Positions 18,007 through 27,572 of a stretch of 64,000 bases of DNA are shown here, one piece after another. Numbering within the stretch: the stretch's first letter is position 1; every line of letters starts with the position of its first letter. A program made the position numbers and the translations under genes. The stretch lies in the NCBI RefSeq assembly GCF_004135205.1, contig NZ_CP035490.1, positions 4,073,644 through 4,137,643 of the forward strand. Reading direction: 5' to 3'. The notes beneath the pieces were generated by a model, which saw nothing but the letters and a program-made list of their open reading frames with translations, ran no database searches and was not told where the DNA came from. The stretch is from Hahella sp. KA22 (lineage in GTDB: Bacteria > Pseudomonadota > Gammaproteobacteria > Pseudomonadales > Oleiphilaceae).

Positions 18007-18561
18007 TTAACGAATGTAGCGCCCATCCAGATATTTCATCGCCAGATCCAGATAATTGGGGTATTCGGAATGCCGGATCAGCTCGAAGAAGAACATTTCC
18101 CGGGTGATCAGTTGCACGCCGTTTTGCTCAAGACGTCGCAGCGCCGCCTGATGGTCGGTTTGCGAGCGCGCTGAGCAGGTGTCCGCCAGCACAAACACCT
18201 CTTTGCCCTGGGCTTTTAAGCGCAGCGCAGATTGCAACAGGCAGACGTGGGTTTCCGCTCCCGCCAGCACGTAATGATCGCGTCTGGCGGCCTCCACAGA
18301 GTGAGCGACGGCCTGTTCCTGCATGAAATCGAAGTGGGTTTTCTCCAGATATTCCGCGTCTTTCGCCACCTCGGTCAGAGATTGCGACAGCTTGCCGAGC
18401 TTTTTGTGCTCGATGATCTGGGTGGGAACCTGCAGATCGCAACACATGTCCGCCAGCCAGCGGCAGTCGTTCAATAACTGGGTGCCGTTTTGCAGCAGTG
18501 GAATCAGCTCCAACTGCATGTTGAAAATAACCACAGACGCTTTTTCTTTCTGTAACAACAT
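18007..18561 (-). CDS. Isochorismatase-family protein lacking the catalytic Asp
   Basis: A 184-residue single-domain protein of the isochorismatase/nicotinamidase fold (cysteine hydrolases). The Cys-containing segment is clear (LAGAETHVCLLQSAL), and the usual central Lys region is present (LEKTHFDFM). The first-strand motif, normally I-D-x-Q, reads VVIFNMQ: the acid is Asn, read directly as codon AAC. The Asp-Lys-Cys triad is therefore incomplete, and ordinary hydrolase activity may be lost or altered. It lies 12 bases downstream of the amine oxidase gene and in the same operon. As I recall, the lankacidin cluster also contains an isochorismatase-like gene, which suggests a shared but unclear role such as precursor trimming or binding an intermediate. 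Confidence 0.75.
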   Translation of the reverse strand: MLLQKEKASVVIFNMQLELIPLLQNGTQLLNDCRWLADMCCDLQVPTQIIEHKKLGKLSQSLTEVAKDAEYLEKTHFDFMQEQAVAHSVEAARRDHYVLAGAETHVCLLQSALRLKAQGKEVFVLADTCSARSQTDHQAALRRLEQNGVQLITREMFFFELIRHSEYPNYLDLAMKYLDGRYIR

Positions 18562-18573
18562 TGTCCGACTCCT

Positions 18574-19992
18574 TTAAACCATTAAGTCCTTGATGAATTT
18601 GTGGGATTGCTCTTTGTGCAGGGATAGCGCCTTGGCCGTCTTGAAGATCAGGTCGCCAACCCAGGAGGCGAATTTTTCCCCCGGCTTGTTGACGCCCATG
18701 ATGTCCTTGATCACTTTGAACTGTACGTAGGCCAGCGTGTTGTCCCGATAGGGATAGGCGGCGCCCAGCCGATCCGCGATCACCATCGCCGAGACAATGG
18801 CGCCTTCGTGCCCGGTCAGGCTGGTGTCTGTGCCGCAGAACCAAAGATTATTAACGCCCTGAATCTCTTTGATGCGGGTCTTGCGATAGAAGTCCACGGG
18901 CCTGAGCTTGGGCAGCTTCCATGATCTTTCGCAGGCGATGCGCTCCGGTTTGATCTCGGCTTTCGGATCGAAAGTGACCAGCAGCGGCTTGTCCACGCCC
19001 CGATACGGCGGCAGTGCGTTATTGACCCGGGTCAGCGTGCCGAATTGCGCCTCCGGGGCCGTAATATCGAAGCTGTCCGGCATTTTGAACTGACAGTAGA
19101 GACCCTCGCCCTGGGCGCTGATCCAGCTCTCGTCGTGATGCAGGTAACTCCTCACGGGAACATGTTCAAACCCGCCTAAAATCTCCTGGTAAACGGTTTC
19201 CGTGGTGGCCAGCATCGATAAAGTCACGTCGGCATGAGTAGCAAATATCACTTGATCGAAACGCTGACTCTTACCGTTGAACTCCACCGTGACCCCGGAG
19301 GCGGACGGGGTCACGCGCTGCACCGGCGTATTCAGTTTCACCCGGTCGCCCAGTTCCTGAGCGATGCGTTTCAGGTAGCCGTTTATTCCCCCCTTGGCTT
19401 TGCGCCAGTAGCCCGGCGAAAAGAACGACAGCAGATTCATGTTGAAGGAAATGGCGACGTACATCAGCGTGTAGTCCAGGGACGGCGCGTTACAGCCGGA
19501 ATAGACGGTCATCAACGGCGCCAGCGCCTGATATTTGAACGCTTCCGAATAGTCGTTTGCGTCCAGATACTGGCCGATGCTCATTTTCTTGTAACGCTCA
19601 TCCCCGGAACTGAGCACGGCGGCCATGTCCAGATGAAAGCGGTCAAACTCCTGCAACAGCTCCGCGCCTAACTCGCCTTTGCCGTTGAGATTGTTCCAGA
19701 ACCGCCCTTCCCCGGGAAAATCCACGTGCATGGTCAGCGGCGCCACATAACTGTCGACGCCGAAATGCGTCAGCAAGGCGCATAAGTTAGGAGACAGGCG
19801 CTCATTGAAATACTCCACGCCCATGTCGATATACTGCGTTCCCGTCTCGGTTGCGACAGGGTGACTGTAGGCGTGGCCGCCCAGATAGTCGCTGGCTTCG
19901 AACAGCGTGACCTGATTGTCTTTACTGAGCAGCCACGCGGCCATTGCGCCTGCGCCGCCCCCGCCGATCACGGCGATGTTGCTTCCTTTCAT
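18574..19992 (-). CDS. FAD-dependent amine oxidase, candidate macrocyclase (LkcE-like)
   Basis: A 472-residue flavoprotein. The N-terminus has the Rossmann ADP-binding motif (IAVIGGGGAGAMAAWLLS), an acidic residue ending the second strand (VTLFEAS) and the following LGGHA. The C-terminus has the second flavin contact (WFCGTDTSLTGHEGAIVSAM), typical of the amine oxidase/phytoene desaturase superfamily. The start ATG at 19990-19992 has AGAGAGG upstream. In the lankacidin pathway the corresponding enzyme LkcE oxidises the glycine-derived amide to an imine-like species that is attacked by the chain to close a carbocycle. Its place here, between the trans-AT gene and the PKS genes, is the same. 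That function is inferred from cluster architecture, not from residues I can map. Confidence 0.78.
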   Translation of the reverse strand: MKGSNIAVIGGGGAGAMAAWLLSKDNQVTLFEASDYLGGHAYSHPVATETGTQYIDMGVEYFNERLSPNLCALLTHFGVDSYVAPLTMHVDFPGEGRFWNNLNGKGELGAELLQEFDRFHLDMAAVLSSGDERYKKMSIGQYLDANDYSEAFKYQALAPLMTVYSGCNAPSLDYTLMYVAISFNMNLLSFFSPGYWRKAKGGINGYLKRIAQELGDRVKLNTPVQRVTPSASGVTVEFNGKSQRFDQVIFATHADVTLSMLATTETVYQEILGGFEHVPVRSYLHHDESWISAQGEGLYCQFKMPDSFDITAPEAQFGTLTRVNNALPPYRGVDKPLLVTFDPKAEIKPERIACERSWKLPKLRPVDFYRKTRIKEIQGVNNLWFCGTDTSLTGHEGAIVSAMVIADRLGAAYPYRDNTLAYVQFKVIKDIMGVNKPGEKFASWVGDLIFKTAKALSLHKEQSHKFIKDLMV

Positions 19993-20010
19993 CTTGTTTA
20001 CCTCTCTGGG

Positions 20011-20892
20011 TTAAGCCTGTGCGGGGGTTGCGACCGCATGCTGAATTTTTCCCTGCAGGTTGGTGAGCACCCGTCCCGGCCCCAACTCGACAAAACGCGC
20101 CTGCGGGTAGCGCCGCAACAGGCTCTGAATGGTCAGCGACCAGCGCACGGGTTTTACCAGCTGAAAAGCCATTTCTTCGACGAGGTGCTCGCCGCCAATG
20201 GGGTCGCCACTGGTGCTGGAAATCACCGTCTTCTGCGGCGCTTTGAGGTCGAGACCCCGCAGAAAGTCCGCGAACTGCACCCGGCAGGGCTCCATGTAGC
20301 GGGAATGAAACGCCCCGCTGACCGGTAACGGCACACAGCGCAGCCCTTCCTTTTCCAGCAGCGGAGATAGCTGTCGCATGCGTTCTTCCCTGCCGCTCAA
20401 CACCACTTGCCCCGGCGCGTTGTCGTTCGCCACATCCACATCGAAACAATCAAGCTGGATCAGCTTTTCTCTTAACCTGTCGGCGCTGGCGCCCAGCACC
20501 GCCAACATGCCGCCGCCACGGATGGCCTGCATCAGCTCTCCGCGTCTGGCGACAATGCGAAGCCCGGTCATCAGGTCAAACACGCCGGCCGCAAACAGCG
20601 CCGGAAACAGCCCCAGGCTGTGTCCGAGCAAACAACCGTCATGGGAGTCATGAAAGCTTCGACCGGCCTGACTCAGGTGGTCCAGATAGGTCAGACAGCA
20701 CACAAAGTACAGCGCCGGCTGTGTATAAGCGGTCTGGTTCAAGCGCCCTTCCCGGTCCTGCAGACACAATTCGGCGAGGGAGTAACCCAGGACCGCTTCC
20801 GCATCCTGACACTGGGTCGGGTAGCGCTCGAACACGTCTTTTCCCATGCCCGGATGTTGCGATCCCTGGCCGGGAAACATCAGTATTTCCAT
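20011..20892 (-). CDS. Discrete trans-acting malonyl-CoA:ACP acyltransferase (LkcD-like)
   Basis: A 293-residue FabD-fold acyltransferase. Motifs: FPGQGSQHPGMG at the N-terminus (oxyanion region), nucleophile Ser92 in GHSLGL, the Arg-containing ARRGELMQ, catalytic His196 in VSGAFHSRYM, and the PVRW motif near the end. None of the PKS proteins has its own AT domain, so this enzyme must load extender units, presumably malonyl, onto all their ACPs. The residue after GHSLG is Leu rather than the common Glu. Start ATG at 20890-20892 has GGAAG ten bases upstream. It is encoded between the KR-MT PKS and the amine oxidase. An acyl hydrolase (editing) paralogue is the main alternative, but as the only AT here a loading role is more likely. 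Confidence 0.9.
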   Translation of the reverse strand: MEILMFPGQGSQHPGMGKDVFERYPTQCQDAEAVLGYSLAELCLQDREGRLNQTAYTQPALYFVCCLTYLDHLSQAGRSFHDSHDGCLLGHSLGLFPALFAAGVFDLMTGLRIVARRGELMQAIRGGGMLAVLGASADRLREKLIQLDCFDVDVANDNAPGQVVLSGREERMRQLSPLLEKEGLRCVPLPVSGAFHSRYMEPCRVQFADFLRGLDLKAPQKTVISSTSGDPIGGEHLVEEMAFQLVKPVRWSLTIQSLLRRYPQARFVELGPGRVLTNLQGKIQHAVATPAQA

Positions 20893-20952
20893 GGTTTCAA
20901 CACTTCCATCGTTGTGGTTTATCAGACGGTTTCACCGTCGTTCCGGGCGGCC

Positions 20953-23900
20953 TCAGCTCAGGTCAAAGACTTCAAACCGGGGCTCTGGCCGCACTTGCCG
21001 GGGGCGCGTATCAACATCGTCCTCCGTGTGCGGACGCGCCACGACAGACACCATGTCTTCGAGCATGATCAGCACGTCTCCGCGCCTGTCGGTGAAGTAG
21101 AAATCAAAGCGTCGGGCTTTACTGGCCTGAGCGCTGGTTTTCTCCAGGCAATAGGCGTACACGGCTTCATTGTCCGGCAGCCGGTTGACCGCCAAACGCC
21201 CCAGGTGATAGGGCATAAAGACGGCTTTCTCGCCGCCGCCGGTATTTGCGGTGGAGCCCTCCGGCGCCAGAATCGCCAGTTGCAGGCCGGCGTCCAGCAG
21301 CGCGGGAGACACCAGCTGTCCCCAGTCGTGATCGACCTGTAAAAAGGCTCTGACCAGGCCCGGTCTGATGTGCGCCCAGCGAATGCCCTGCAGCGGCTGA
21401 CCATAGTCATAACCGCGCTGCTTGAAGCCCGCATAGATTTCCGCCTGAGGCCGGCGCGGAGCGTTGTCTATGTCCATCGCCTGCAAAGGGTTTTCCATGC
21501 CCAGACGCGCCAGTACGGCGGAGATATTTTGCGGAGCGCTAACGTCCTGGGTTCGTTCCGCACTGCAATACTGGGTAAAGCCGCCGCGTCCGACGAAGAG
21601 CGTGCGGCCGCCTTCCTCAATCACCTCCACCTTGTGCGGATCGGTGATCATGTCTTTCCACATAATGTTGACGAAGCCGCCTTCATCGGCGTTTTCGCAC
21701 AGGGTCGACAAAGTCCAGGCGGCGGGCGCCATGGTGCGCCCGTTAATGCGGTGAGCCTGCGTCAACGAGTGGAAGCCCTTGAAGTTGGATTCAACCGAGT
21801 CAATCCAGTGACGGTGGCGAATGAACACATACTCCGGGACCGCCGCCAGCCGCCGCTGCGGGTAGAACTCGCGCCAGGGCAAATCGTTTCCGGCTTCGTA
21901 CAGGGCGGCGACGCTTTCCGCGTTGTCATGGGTCAGTTGTTGTGGGGACGCTTGTTGCGCTTGTCCTGATGTCTCTTTCTGTGACGCGACGCCCGTCATT
22001 TGCAGATCCCGTCCCAGTTGTTGAATCAGATCAGCCTGATCGCGACACACCAGGGCCCGGCGGAAGCGCTCATGATCCCGCGCGCACGCCAGCGTATACG
22101 CCAGCGCGTCCATATCCACCTGCTGTCCCTGCAGCCATTCTCGCAGACCGTCCAGAGTCTGCTGCAGTCCTGCGCTGCTGTGATGGGACAGCGGAATGAC
22201 ATAGATCTCTGGTTGGGTTGCGCTCTGCGCAGCGTCGCTCAGGGTTCGCGGCGACGCCTGCGCAACGCCCTGAATTACCACATGGGCGTTGCCGCCGCCG
22301 GCGCCGAAGGAGCTGACCGCTGACACTCTGGGCGCCGCTGGGTCCCATGCGCGCCGTTCCCTGTTCAACTGAAATGGAGTCTGAGCAAAATCCAGATGGG
22401 GATTAAGTTGCTCCGCGTGCAGCGAGGGAACCCACTCGCCGTGATGCATCTGCAGAACGGCTTTTAGCACGCCGCAAAGACCCGCCGCCGATTCCAGATG
22501 CCCCACGTTCGATTTCACCGACCCCAGACGAATACTCTGGGGCGCGGCCGCCGCGTAGCTTTTGCTTAACGCGCGCAGTTCGATGGGGTCGCCCAGTTCC
22601 GTGCCTGTGCCGTGCGCCTCCACATAGCCCACCTCCTGGGCGGATACGCCGGCGGCTTGCAGCGCTTTGCCGATCAACGCCGCCTGAGCCTCCGGATTGG
22701 GCGCGGTATAGCCGTTGGAGCGGCCGCCGGCGTTGATGGCGGAGCCTTTGATGAAGCCGTAAACGCGATCATTGTCGCGCATGGCGTCTTCCGCCCGTTT
22801 CATCACCAGACAGACCACGCCTTCGCCATCGACAAAGCCGTCCGCATTGGCGCCGAAAGGCTTGCATTGTTCGCTGCGGGACAGCATGTGCAGACCGCAT
22901 AGTTGCTCGTAGTGTCGGGGATGGGTAATGAGATTCACGCCCCCCACTACCGCCTGTTCGCAGTCGCCGTTTTTCAACGCCTGACAGGCCAGGTGCAATG
23001 CGGTTAGCGAGGCGGAACACGCCGTATCCACCGCCATGCTGGGTCCGCGCCAGTCAAAGAAGTAGGACGCGCGATTCGCCATCGACCAGAACAGCGAGGT
23101 CGCCGGCGCAGTGGTCGTTTGCACTGGGGTGTGCCAGGCGTAATCGCCGTTCATCACTCCCACGAACACCGCGGTGTCGCTGCCCGCCCACTGCTTGCGG
23201 GTATAACCCGCGTCCAGCATTGAGCGGTAAGTCTGCTCCAGCATAATCCGCTCTTGCGGGTCCATTCGCGCGGCTTCGTTGGGCGTCAGATTGAAAAACA
23301 CATGGTCGAAGGCGTCCACGTCGTCAATAAAGGCGCCGCGATTGGTGTAGCTGCCGCGACCATTAAGTGGCGCCTCCGTGAGGAATCCCTCCTGCTTCCA
23401 GCGCTCCGCCGGAATCACATCGGTGCAGTCGCGCCCCTGGCGCAGATTGTCCCAGAAACGCGCCACATCCTGCGCCTTGGGTAAGCGCGCCGACATGCCG
23501 ATAATGGCGATGTCGCCCGGACGCCATAACAACGCTGCTGGATCGACAGGGGATAGCTGCGCATCTGGATCATTATGATCGTCGGGAAGCTCACTTGCCT
23601 TAGAGACCTGCGCCGTCGCACTGTCTGCCGCCACTTCTTCGGAGGACGCCGTCGCTACAGTAGTCGCCAGGTATTCCGCCAGTTGGCGCAGGTTGGGATA
23701 CTCAAACAGCACTGTGGCGGGCAGATATCCGAATATCTCCTTCAATGGACGAATCAGCTCCAGCGAAATAATGGAGTCAACGCCGTACTCCTGAAACGGC
23801 GTGTCCGCCTCCACGTCCTCCGGCTCCATCATCATGGTGTCCGCAATGACCGCGCGAACCTGATTCATGATTTCCGCCAGACTGTCCTGTTTCGGCGGCG

Positions 23901-26700
23901 TTTCCTCTACTGCGACCTGAGGCGCAACCGGCGCTGCGCTTGTCTCTCTTTCACTCCAGCCCAGCCCGGCGGTCAGTATATGCTCCGCCAGCTGTCGGAT
24001 AGTGGGATATTCGAACAGAATCGTGGCGGGCAAGTACCCCGTTTTTTCCTTGATCGGTTTCAATAGCTCCATGGAAATCAACGAGTCGACGCCCATTTCA
24101 CTGAACGGCATGTCACGCTCGATTTCGCTGGGGTCGAATTGCAGCACCTCGGCGATAACCGCCTGCAAAAACGCTTCAATAGACGCCTGACTGGCGACGC
24201 CTTCCTGAGGCGCGGTTTGCGCAGGCTTCGCGTCAGCCTGAGACGTCTCTTCGGGCGGAAAATCCTGCGCCTGAAGCGCCGTTTTTTGAGGCGCTGCGCT
24301 TTGCTGCATGGCCGCCCCGGCGAAGCCGACGATGACTTGCTGATCTTCGCCGCCGTGGGCGTCCACACCCTGGAATCCCGCCTGCAAAATCAAGCGCCGC
24401 CAACTGTCTCCAGACAGTAAGGGACTGTTGGGAATGCGATACGAGTCCTGGCTCAGCCACCAGCCGTCCGTGAGGCCGAAGGTCAGGGTCGCGTAATCCT
24501 GGCAGGAAGTGATTTCGTTGAGCACGAATACGCCGTCGTCACGCAACAAACGCCGCACCTGCCGCAAGGTTTCCGGCAAGTCCGACGTGGCGTGGATGAC
24601 GTTGGTGGCGATGACCACATCGAAAGGTTCTTCGAACGCGGGCGGCTTCTCGATATTGCAGATTTTGTATTCCACAAAGGGATAGTCGGCGAACCGGCGT
24701 CTGGCTTTGTTCAAAAACGCAAAAGACAGGTCGGTAAAGGTGTAGCTGACGTTGTCAGGCGTCAGTTGCGGCAACACAAACTGAGTAGTGCTGCCGGTGC
24801 CGGCGCCGATTTCGATAATGCGCAGAGGACGTCCCGCGCGCGCCTTTTGCAAGTTGGCGACGATTCTGGCCGCCACCTGGTTGAAGTAGTCCGCAATGGG
24901 GTTGTCCCGGTACACCGGCTCCACCAGCTCAAAGCCGCCATCAGGGAAGATCACGCTCAGCGGATTGGTCTCCCCGCGCAAAATGGCTGGCAGATTTTCG
25001 ATGCATTGATCCAGCAGACGGATATGCCCTTGCAGCTCTGGATAGCGGCGCACCACTTCCTCCCGCTGCGGCGAATGCCCCGCCTTAATGCTTCTAAGCG
25101 CCGCCGCCAGCTTGCCGAACTTGGGCGCAATGGCCTCCGGCATGGATGTTTGGCCCAGACGCCAGCGCGCGTACTCCTGCAACGCGGCGGACATCGCTTC
25201 GTTACGGGCGACTAACGGGTCTTGCGTGCGATAAGCCGGGATCAGGTCGGCGTCGGCGCCGCTTGCAGGCGTTATATTTTGATTAATTACAGTTGTATTT
25301 TGATTCGTTGTCTTTTGATTCGTTGTATTTTGATTAATTGCATGAGGCGTAATATGCAGGCGTTTCAACGCCAGATCTGAGGCCTTCACCACCGTAATTT
25401 GCCTGCCCTCCGTCACCAGAAACCGCTCAATGACGGCGAGGCCTTCGTCCACTTCAATGGAGCCGATTTGCAGCTTTTTCATGCGCTCGCGGTAGTGCTC
25501 CGAGGCCACCACGCCTACCGAACCCCAGAAGCCCCAGTTGATGACTTTGCTGTTGATCATCAGTCCGTTGTGCAATAAATCCGCGAAGGCGTCTTTGGCC
25601 ACACAGGCGGCGGTGTAGTTGCCCTGCCCCGGATTGGCGATATAGGACTGAATGGAAGAGAAAAACAGGCAGAAATCCAGCGTCCGTCCCTTCAACGCCC
25701 GCGCCAGATTGTAGGCCCCGTGAACTTTCGGCCGCAGCACATTGAACAGCGTCTGCTCGGACATCGCCGTCAAGGACGCGTCCTCCAGCACCAGCGCAGA
25801 ATGCACCACGCCATGAATCACCGCGTACCGGTCCAGCACCGCCTGCAATGCGGCGCGGTCGCCGAGATCGACGGAGTGATAACGCGCCTCCGCAGCGCCC
25901 AGGTCGCGCAGTCGCATCAATAAGTCTTGAGCCTCAGGACGGCGCCCGAGGATAACCAGTTTCGCCTGATAACGAGCGGCCAGATATTCCGCCAGCTTAC
26001 CGCCCAACCCGCCGGCGCCGCCGAGAATCACATAGGTTCCCTGCTGGCGGAAAGCGGATTGCGCAGGCCATGGGCGCAAGGTCGTCGGCTGCATGTCGGC
26101 GACGCCATAGCGTCCGTCTGCAATGCAGACTGGCGTTCCGGGCAACGTCGGCAGAGATATGCGCAACAGGTCCTGCAGTACGTCCGCCGTCAGTTTTTGC
26201 AGTGAGAAACTGCGCACTGTCCATTCCGGACGCTCCTTGGCCAGAGTCTGCGCCAGCCCCACGTAGACGCCATCCACAGGATGGGTGACGCTGTCAAACA
26301 ACGGACAGGCGACGGCTTTGTCCGTGAACACGTCCAGCTTGACCGCAGGTTTGTCCCCCAGCGCTTTCAGCAGCTGAAAAAAGGCGCTGACGTCTTCATC
26401 CGGAACGGCGGCGCGCCAGGGAGTGCGCGTCACGAAACATAGACGCAGCGCGGCGTTCCCAGCCACCGCCCGCGCCAGATCATCGATGGATTGAGGGTTC
26501 AGCAGGCGCACGTCCGCCTGAGGCGAACGCTCGGCAATTTCCTGGCGCAGCGCCGCTTGCGATGGTGGAACAATGATGATCCGGGGCTGCTGCTCTTCCT
26601 CCACCTCGTCCTCCGGGGCCGCAGGTAGAGGCAGGGTTTTCCATTCGGGAGAAAATACCAGCGAATCAATAGCCGTTTGAGAAATTCCGGCAAACTCCAT
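20953..26700 (-). CDS. Trans-AT PKS subunit: KR-MT-ACP-ACP-KS-DH (LkcC-like)
   Basis: About 1915 residues. Order: KR (about 224-400; GGAGGLG, Tyr365 in GQGNYTAA); an Asn/Gln/Thr-rich linker (458-480); SAM-dependent C-methyltransferase (about 490-800; EIGAGTGSTT); tandem ACPs (Ser876 in GVDSL, Ser979 in GVDSI); KS (about 1065-1480; Cys1231, His1366, His1404); dehydratase (about 1640-1900) with intact HxxxGxxxxP (His1653) and DxxxQ (Asp1806). Residues are counted from the Met codon at 26707-26709. I prefer the ATG at 26698-26700 because AAGGAG lies ten bases before it but only one base before the upper ATG. Together with the free DH it would produce alpha-methyl enoyl units. In lankacidin this module is thought to act repeatedly. 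The C-terminal DH pairs with the KR at the start of the KR-ACP-KS-KR-ACP-KS protein. Confidence 0.9.
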   Translation of the reverse strand: MEFAGISQTAIDSLVFSPEWKTLPLPAAPEDEVEEEQQPRIIIVPPSQAALRQEIAERSPQADVRLLNPQSIDDLARAVAGNAALRLCFVTRTPWRAAVPDEDVSAFFQLLKALGDKPAVKLDVFTDKAVACPLFDSVTHPVDGVYVGLAQTLAKERPEWTVRSFSLQKLTADVLQDLLRISLPTLPGTPVCIADGRYGVADMQPTTLRPWPAQSAFRQQGTYVILGGAGGLGGKLAEYLAARYQAKLVILGRRPEAQDLLMRLRDLGAAEARYHSVDLGDRAALQAVLDRYAVIHGVVHSALVLEDASLTAMSEQTLFNVLRPKVHGAYNLARALKGRTLDFCLFFSSIQSYIANPGQGNYTAACVAKDAFADLLHNGLMINSKVINWGFWGSVGVVASEHYRERMKKLQIGSIEVDEGLAVIERFLVTEGRQITVVKASDLALKRLHITPHAINQNTTNQKTTNQNTTVINQNITPASGADADLIPAYRTQDPLVARNEAMSAALQEYARWRLGQTSMPEAIAPKFGKLAAALRSIKAGHSPQREEVVRRYPELQGHIRLLDQCIENLPAILRGETNPLSVIFPDGGFELVEPVYRDNPIADYFNQVAARIVANLQKARAGRPLRIIEIGAGTGSTTQFVLPQLTPDNVSYTFTDLSFAFLNKARRRFADYPFVEYKICNIEKPPAFEEPFDVVIATNVIHATSDLPETLRQVRRLLRDDGVFVLNEITSCQDYATLTFGLTDGWWLSQDSYRIPNSPLLSGDSWRRLILQAGFQGVDAHGGEDQQVIVGFAGAAMQQSAAPQKTALQAQDFPPEETSQADAKPAQTAPQEGVASQASIEAFLQAVIAEVLQFDPSEIERDMPFSEMGVDSLISMELLKPIKEKTGYLPATILFEYPTIRQLAEHILTAGLGWSERETSAAPVAPQVAVEETPPKQDSLAEIMNQVRAVIADTMMMEPEDVEADTPFQEYGVDSIISLELIRPLKEIFGYLPATVLFEYPNLRQLAEYLATTVATASSEEVAADSATAQVSKASELPDDHNDPDAQLSPVDPAALLWRPGDIAIIGMSARLPKAQDVARFWDNLRQGRDCTDVIPAERWKQEGFLTEAPLNGRGSYTNRGAFIDDVDAFDHVFFNLTPNEAARMDPQERIMLEQTYRSMLDAGYTRKQWAGSDTAVFVGVMNGDYAWHTPVQTTTAPATSLFWSMANRASYFFDWRGPSMAVDTACSASLTALHLACQALKNGDCEQAVVGGVNLITHPRHYEQLCGLHMLSRSEQCKPFGANADGFVDGEGVVCLVMKRAEDAMRDNDRVYGFIKGSAINAGGRSNGYTAPNPEAQAALIGKALQAAGVSAQEVGYVEAHGTGTELGDPIELRALSKSYAAAAPQSIRLGSVKSNVGHLESAAGLCGVLKAVLQMHHGEWVPSLHAEQLNPHLDFAQTPFQLNRERRAWDPAAPRVSAVSSFGAGGGNAHVVIQGVAQASPRTLSDAAQSATQPEIYVIPLSHHSSAGLQQTLDGLREWLQGQQVDMDALAYTLACARDHERFRRALVCRDQADLIQQLGRDLQMTGVASQKETSGQAQQASPQQLTHDNAESVAALYEAGNDLPWREFYPQRRLAAVPEYVFIRHRHWIDSVESNFKGFHSLTQAHRINGRTMAPAAWTLSTLCENADEGGFVNIMWKDMITDPHKVEVIEEGGRTLFVGRGGFTQYCSAERTQDVSAPQNISAVLARLGMENPLQAMDIDNAPRRPQAEIYAGFKQRGYDYGQPLQGIRWAHIRPGLVRAFLQVDHDWGQLVSPALLDAGLQLAILAPEGSTANTGGGEKAVFMPYHLGRLAVNRLPDNEAVYAYCLEKTSAQASKARRFDFYFTDRRGDVLIMLEDMVSVVARPHTEDDVDTRPRQVRPEPRFEVFDLS

Positions 26701-26714
26701 ATCCCTCATACTCC

Positions 26715-27572
26715 TTATTGTAAATGTGATGGTTTGACGCCCAGGTCAAAAACAGACAGCAAGGGGGTGTAGGCTTCGTCAAAAATGGTGAGGTTGGTGC
26801 GAAACGGAGACAGCTTCTCCGTCAGCACAAAGGCGCTGCCCAGGGCCTGATCGGGCAGCGCTCGATGTAAGGTCAGTCGGCCCAGGGAATACGGCATCAG
26901 ACTTTCCCTGCGCTCGCCGATGGAAATCGCCATGCCCGCCTGAAACGCGCAGTCCAGCAGGCTGGCCCAGCCCAGAAAAACGCCGTCGTTGTTGCTGAGC
27001 CAGGACAACGCTTTGTTGGAGAGGCGTTGCACGTAGCTGATGCGCTGAAAGTAAGGGCCGTAGACGATCCCCATGTCGGCGAAGGCGGCGTAGACCTCGC
27101 TTCGCGGAAAGTGATCCCGGGTTTCCGCACCGACCTGGCTGCGCACGCACAAGGGCGTCGCCAATGGATCAGCGCGCCCGGTGACTGTTTGCGCGTTCAA
27201 AACGCCGCCGCCGCACGTCTCCCCCGCATGCTCTATGCGGAACTCAATGCGCGTGGGGCTTATCGGCGTCAATTGCACGTCGATGTCCGTCACTGGCGCA
27301 CCCGCAAGAACGGGACGCAACCAGACCACGTCATCGATAAATCCGGTTTTGAAGTCCGGCCGCGCCTTGGCGATGGCGCTCAGGGCCAGCTCCAGATACA
27401 CCACGCCGGGCAGGACTTTCCAGCCGCGCACGCGATGGTGCGAAAAGTAAGGGTGATCGTCTCTCAGGCTGACGCGAAATCCATCGCCGGCTGGCAGGCT
27501 GCGCCATTGCCCTTCGGTATCGAAAAAAGAGTCTCTGGCTCTAACGCTTGCGCTCATAATCTGTCTCGCCAT
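26715..27572 (-). CDS. Stand-alone polyketide dehydratase (LkcB-like)
   Basis: A 285-residue free-standing hot-dog-fold dehydratase. Both catalytic motifs are intact: HRVRGWKVLP (His46; HxxxGxxxLP) and LLDCAFQ (Asp207; DxxxQ). It would supply dehydration for a module split over two proteins: KS at the end of the NRPS-PKS and KR-MT-ACP in the next PKS. The ATG at 27570-27572 overlaps the upstream gene's end by 32 bases. A second in-frame ATG at 27555-27557 has GGCGAG about seven bases before it and may be the true start. It ends 14 bases before the preferred start of the next PKS gene. A separate DH at this point in the order is a distinctive shared trait with the lankacidin cluster. Confidence 0.85.
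   Translation of the reverse strand: MARQIMSASVRARDSFFDTEGQWRSLPAGDGFRVSLRDDHPYFSHHRVRGWKVLPGVVYLELALSAIAKARPDFKTGFIDDVVWLRPVLAGAPVTDIDVQLTPISPTRIEFRIEHAGETCGGGVLNAQTVTGRADPLATPLCVRSQVGAETRDHFPRSEVYAAFADMGIVYGPYFQRISYVQRLSNKALSWLSNNDGVFLGWASLLDCAFQAGMAISIGERRESLMPYSLGRLTLHRALPDQALGSAFVLTEKLSPFRTNLTIFDEAYTPLLSVFDLGVKPSHLQ

Noticed and set aside
18128-18844. Minus-strand frame of 238 codons overlapping the isochorismatase and amine oxidase genes
   Set aside because: Out of frame with both well-supported genes; Arg/Gly/Ala-rich translation without motifs.
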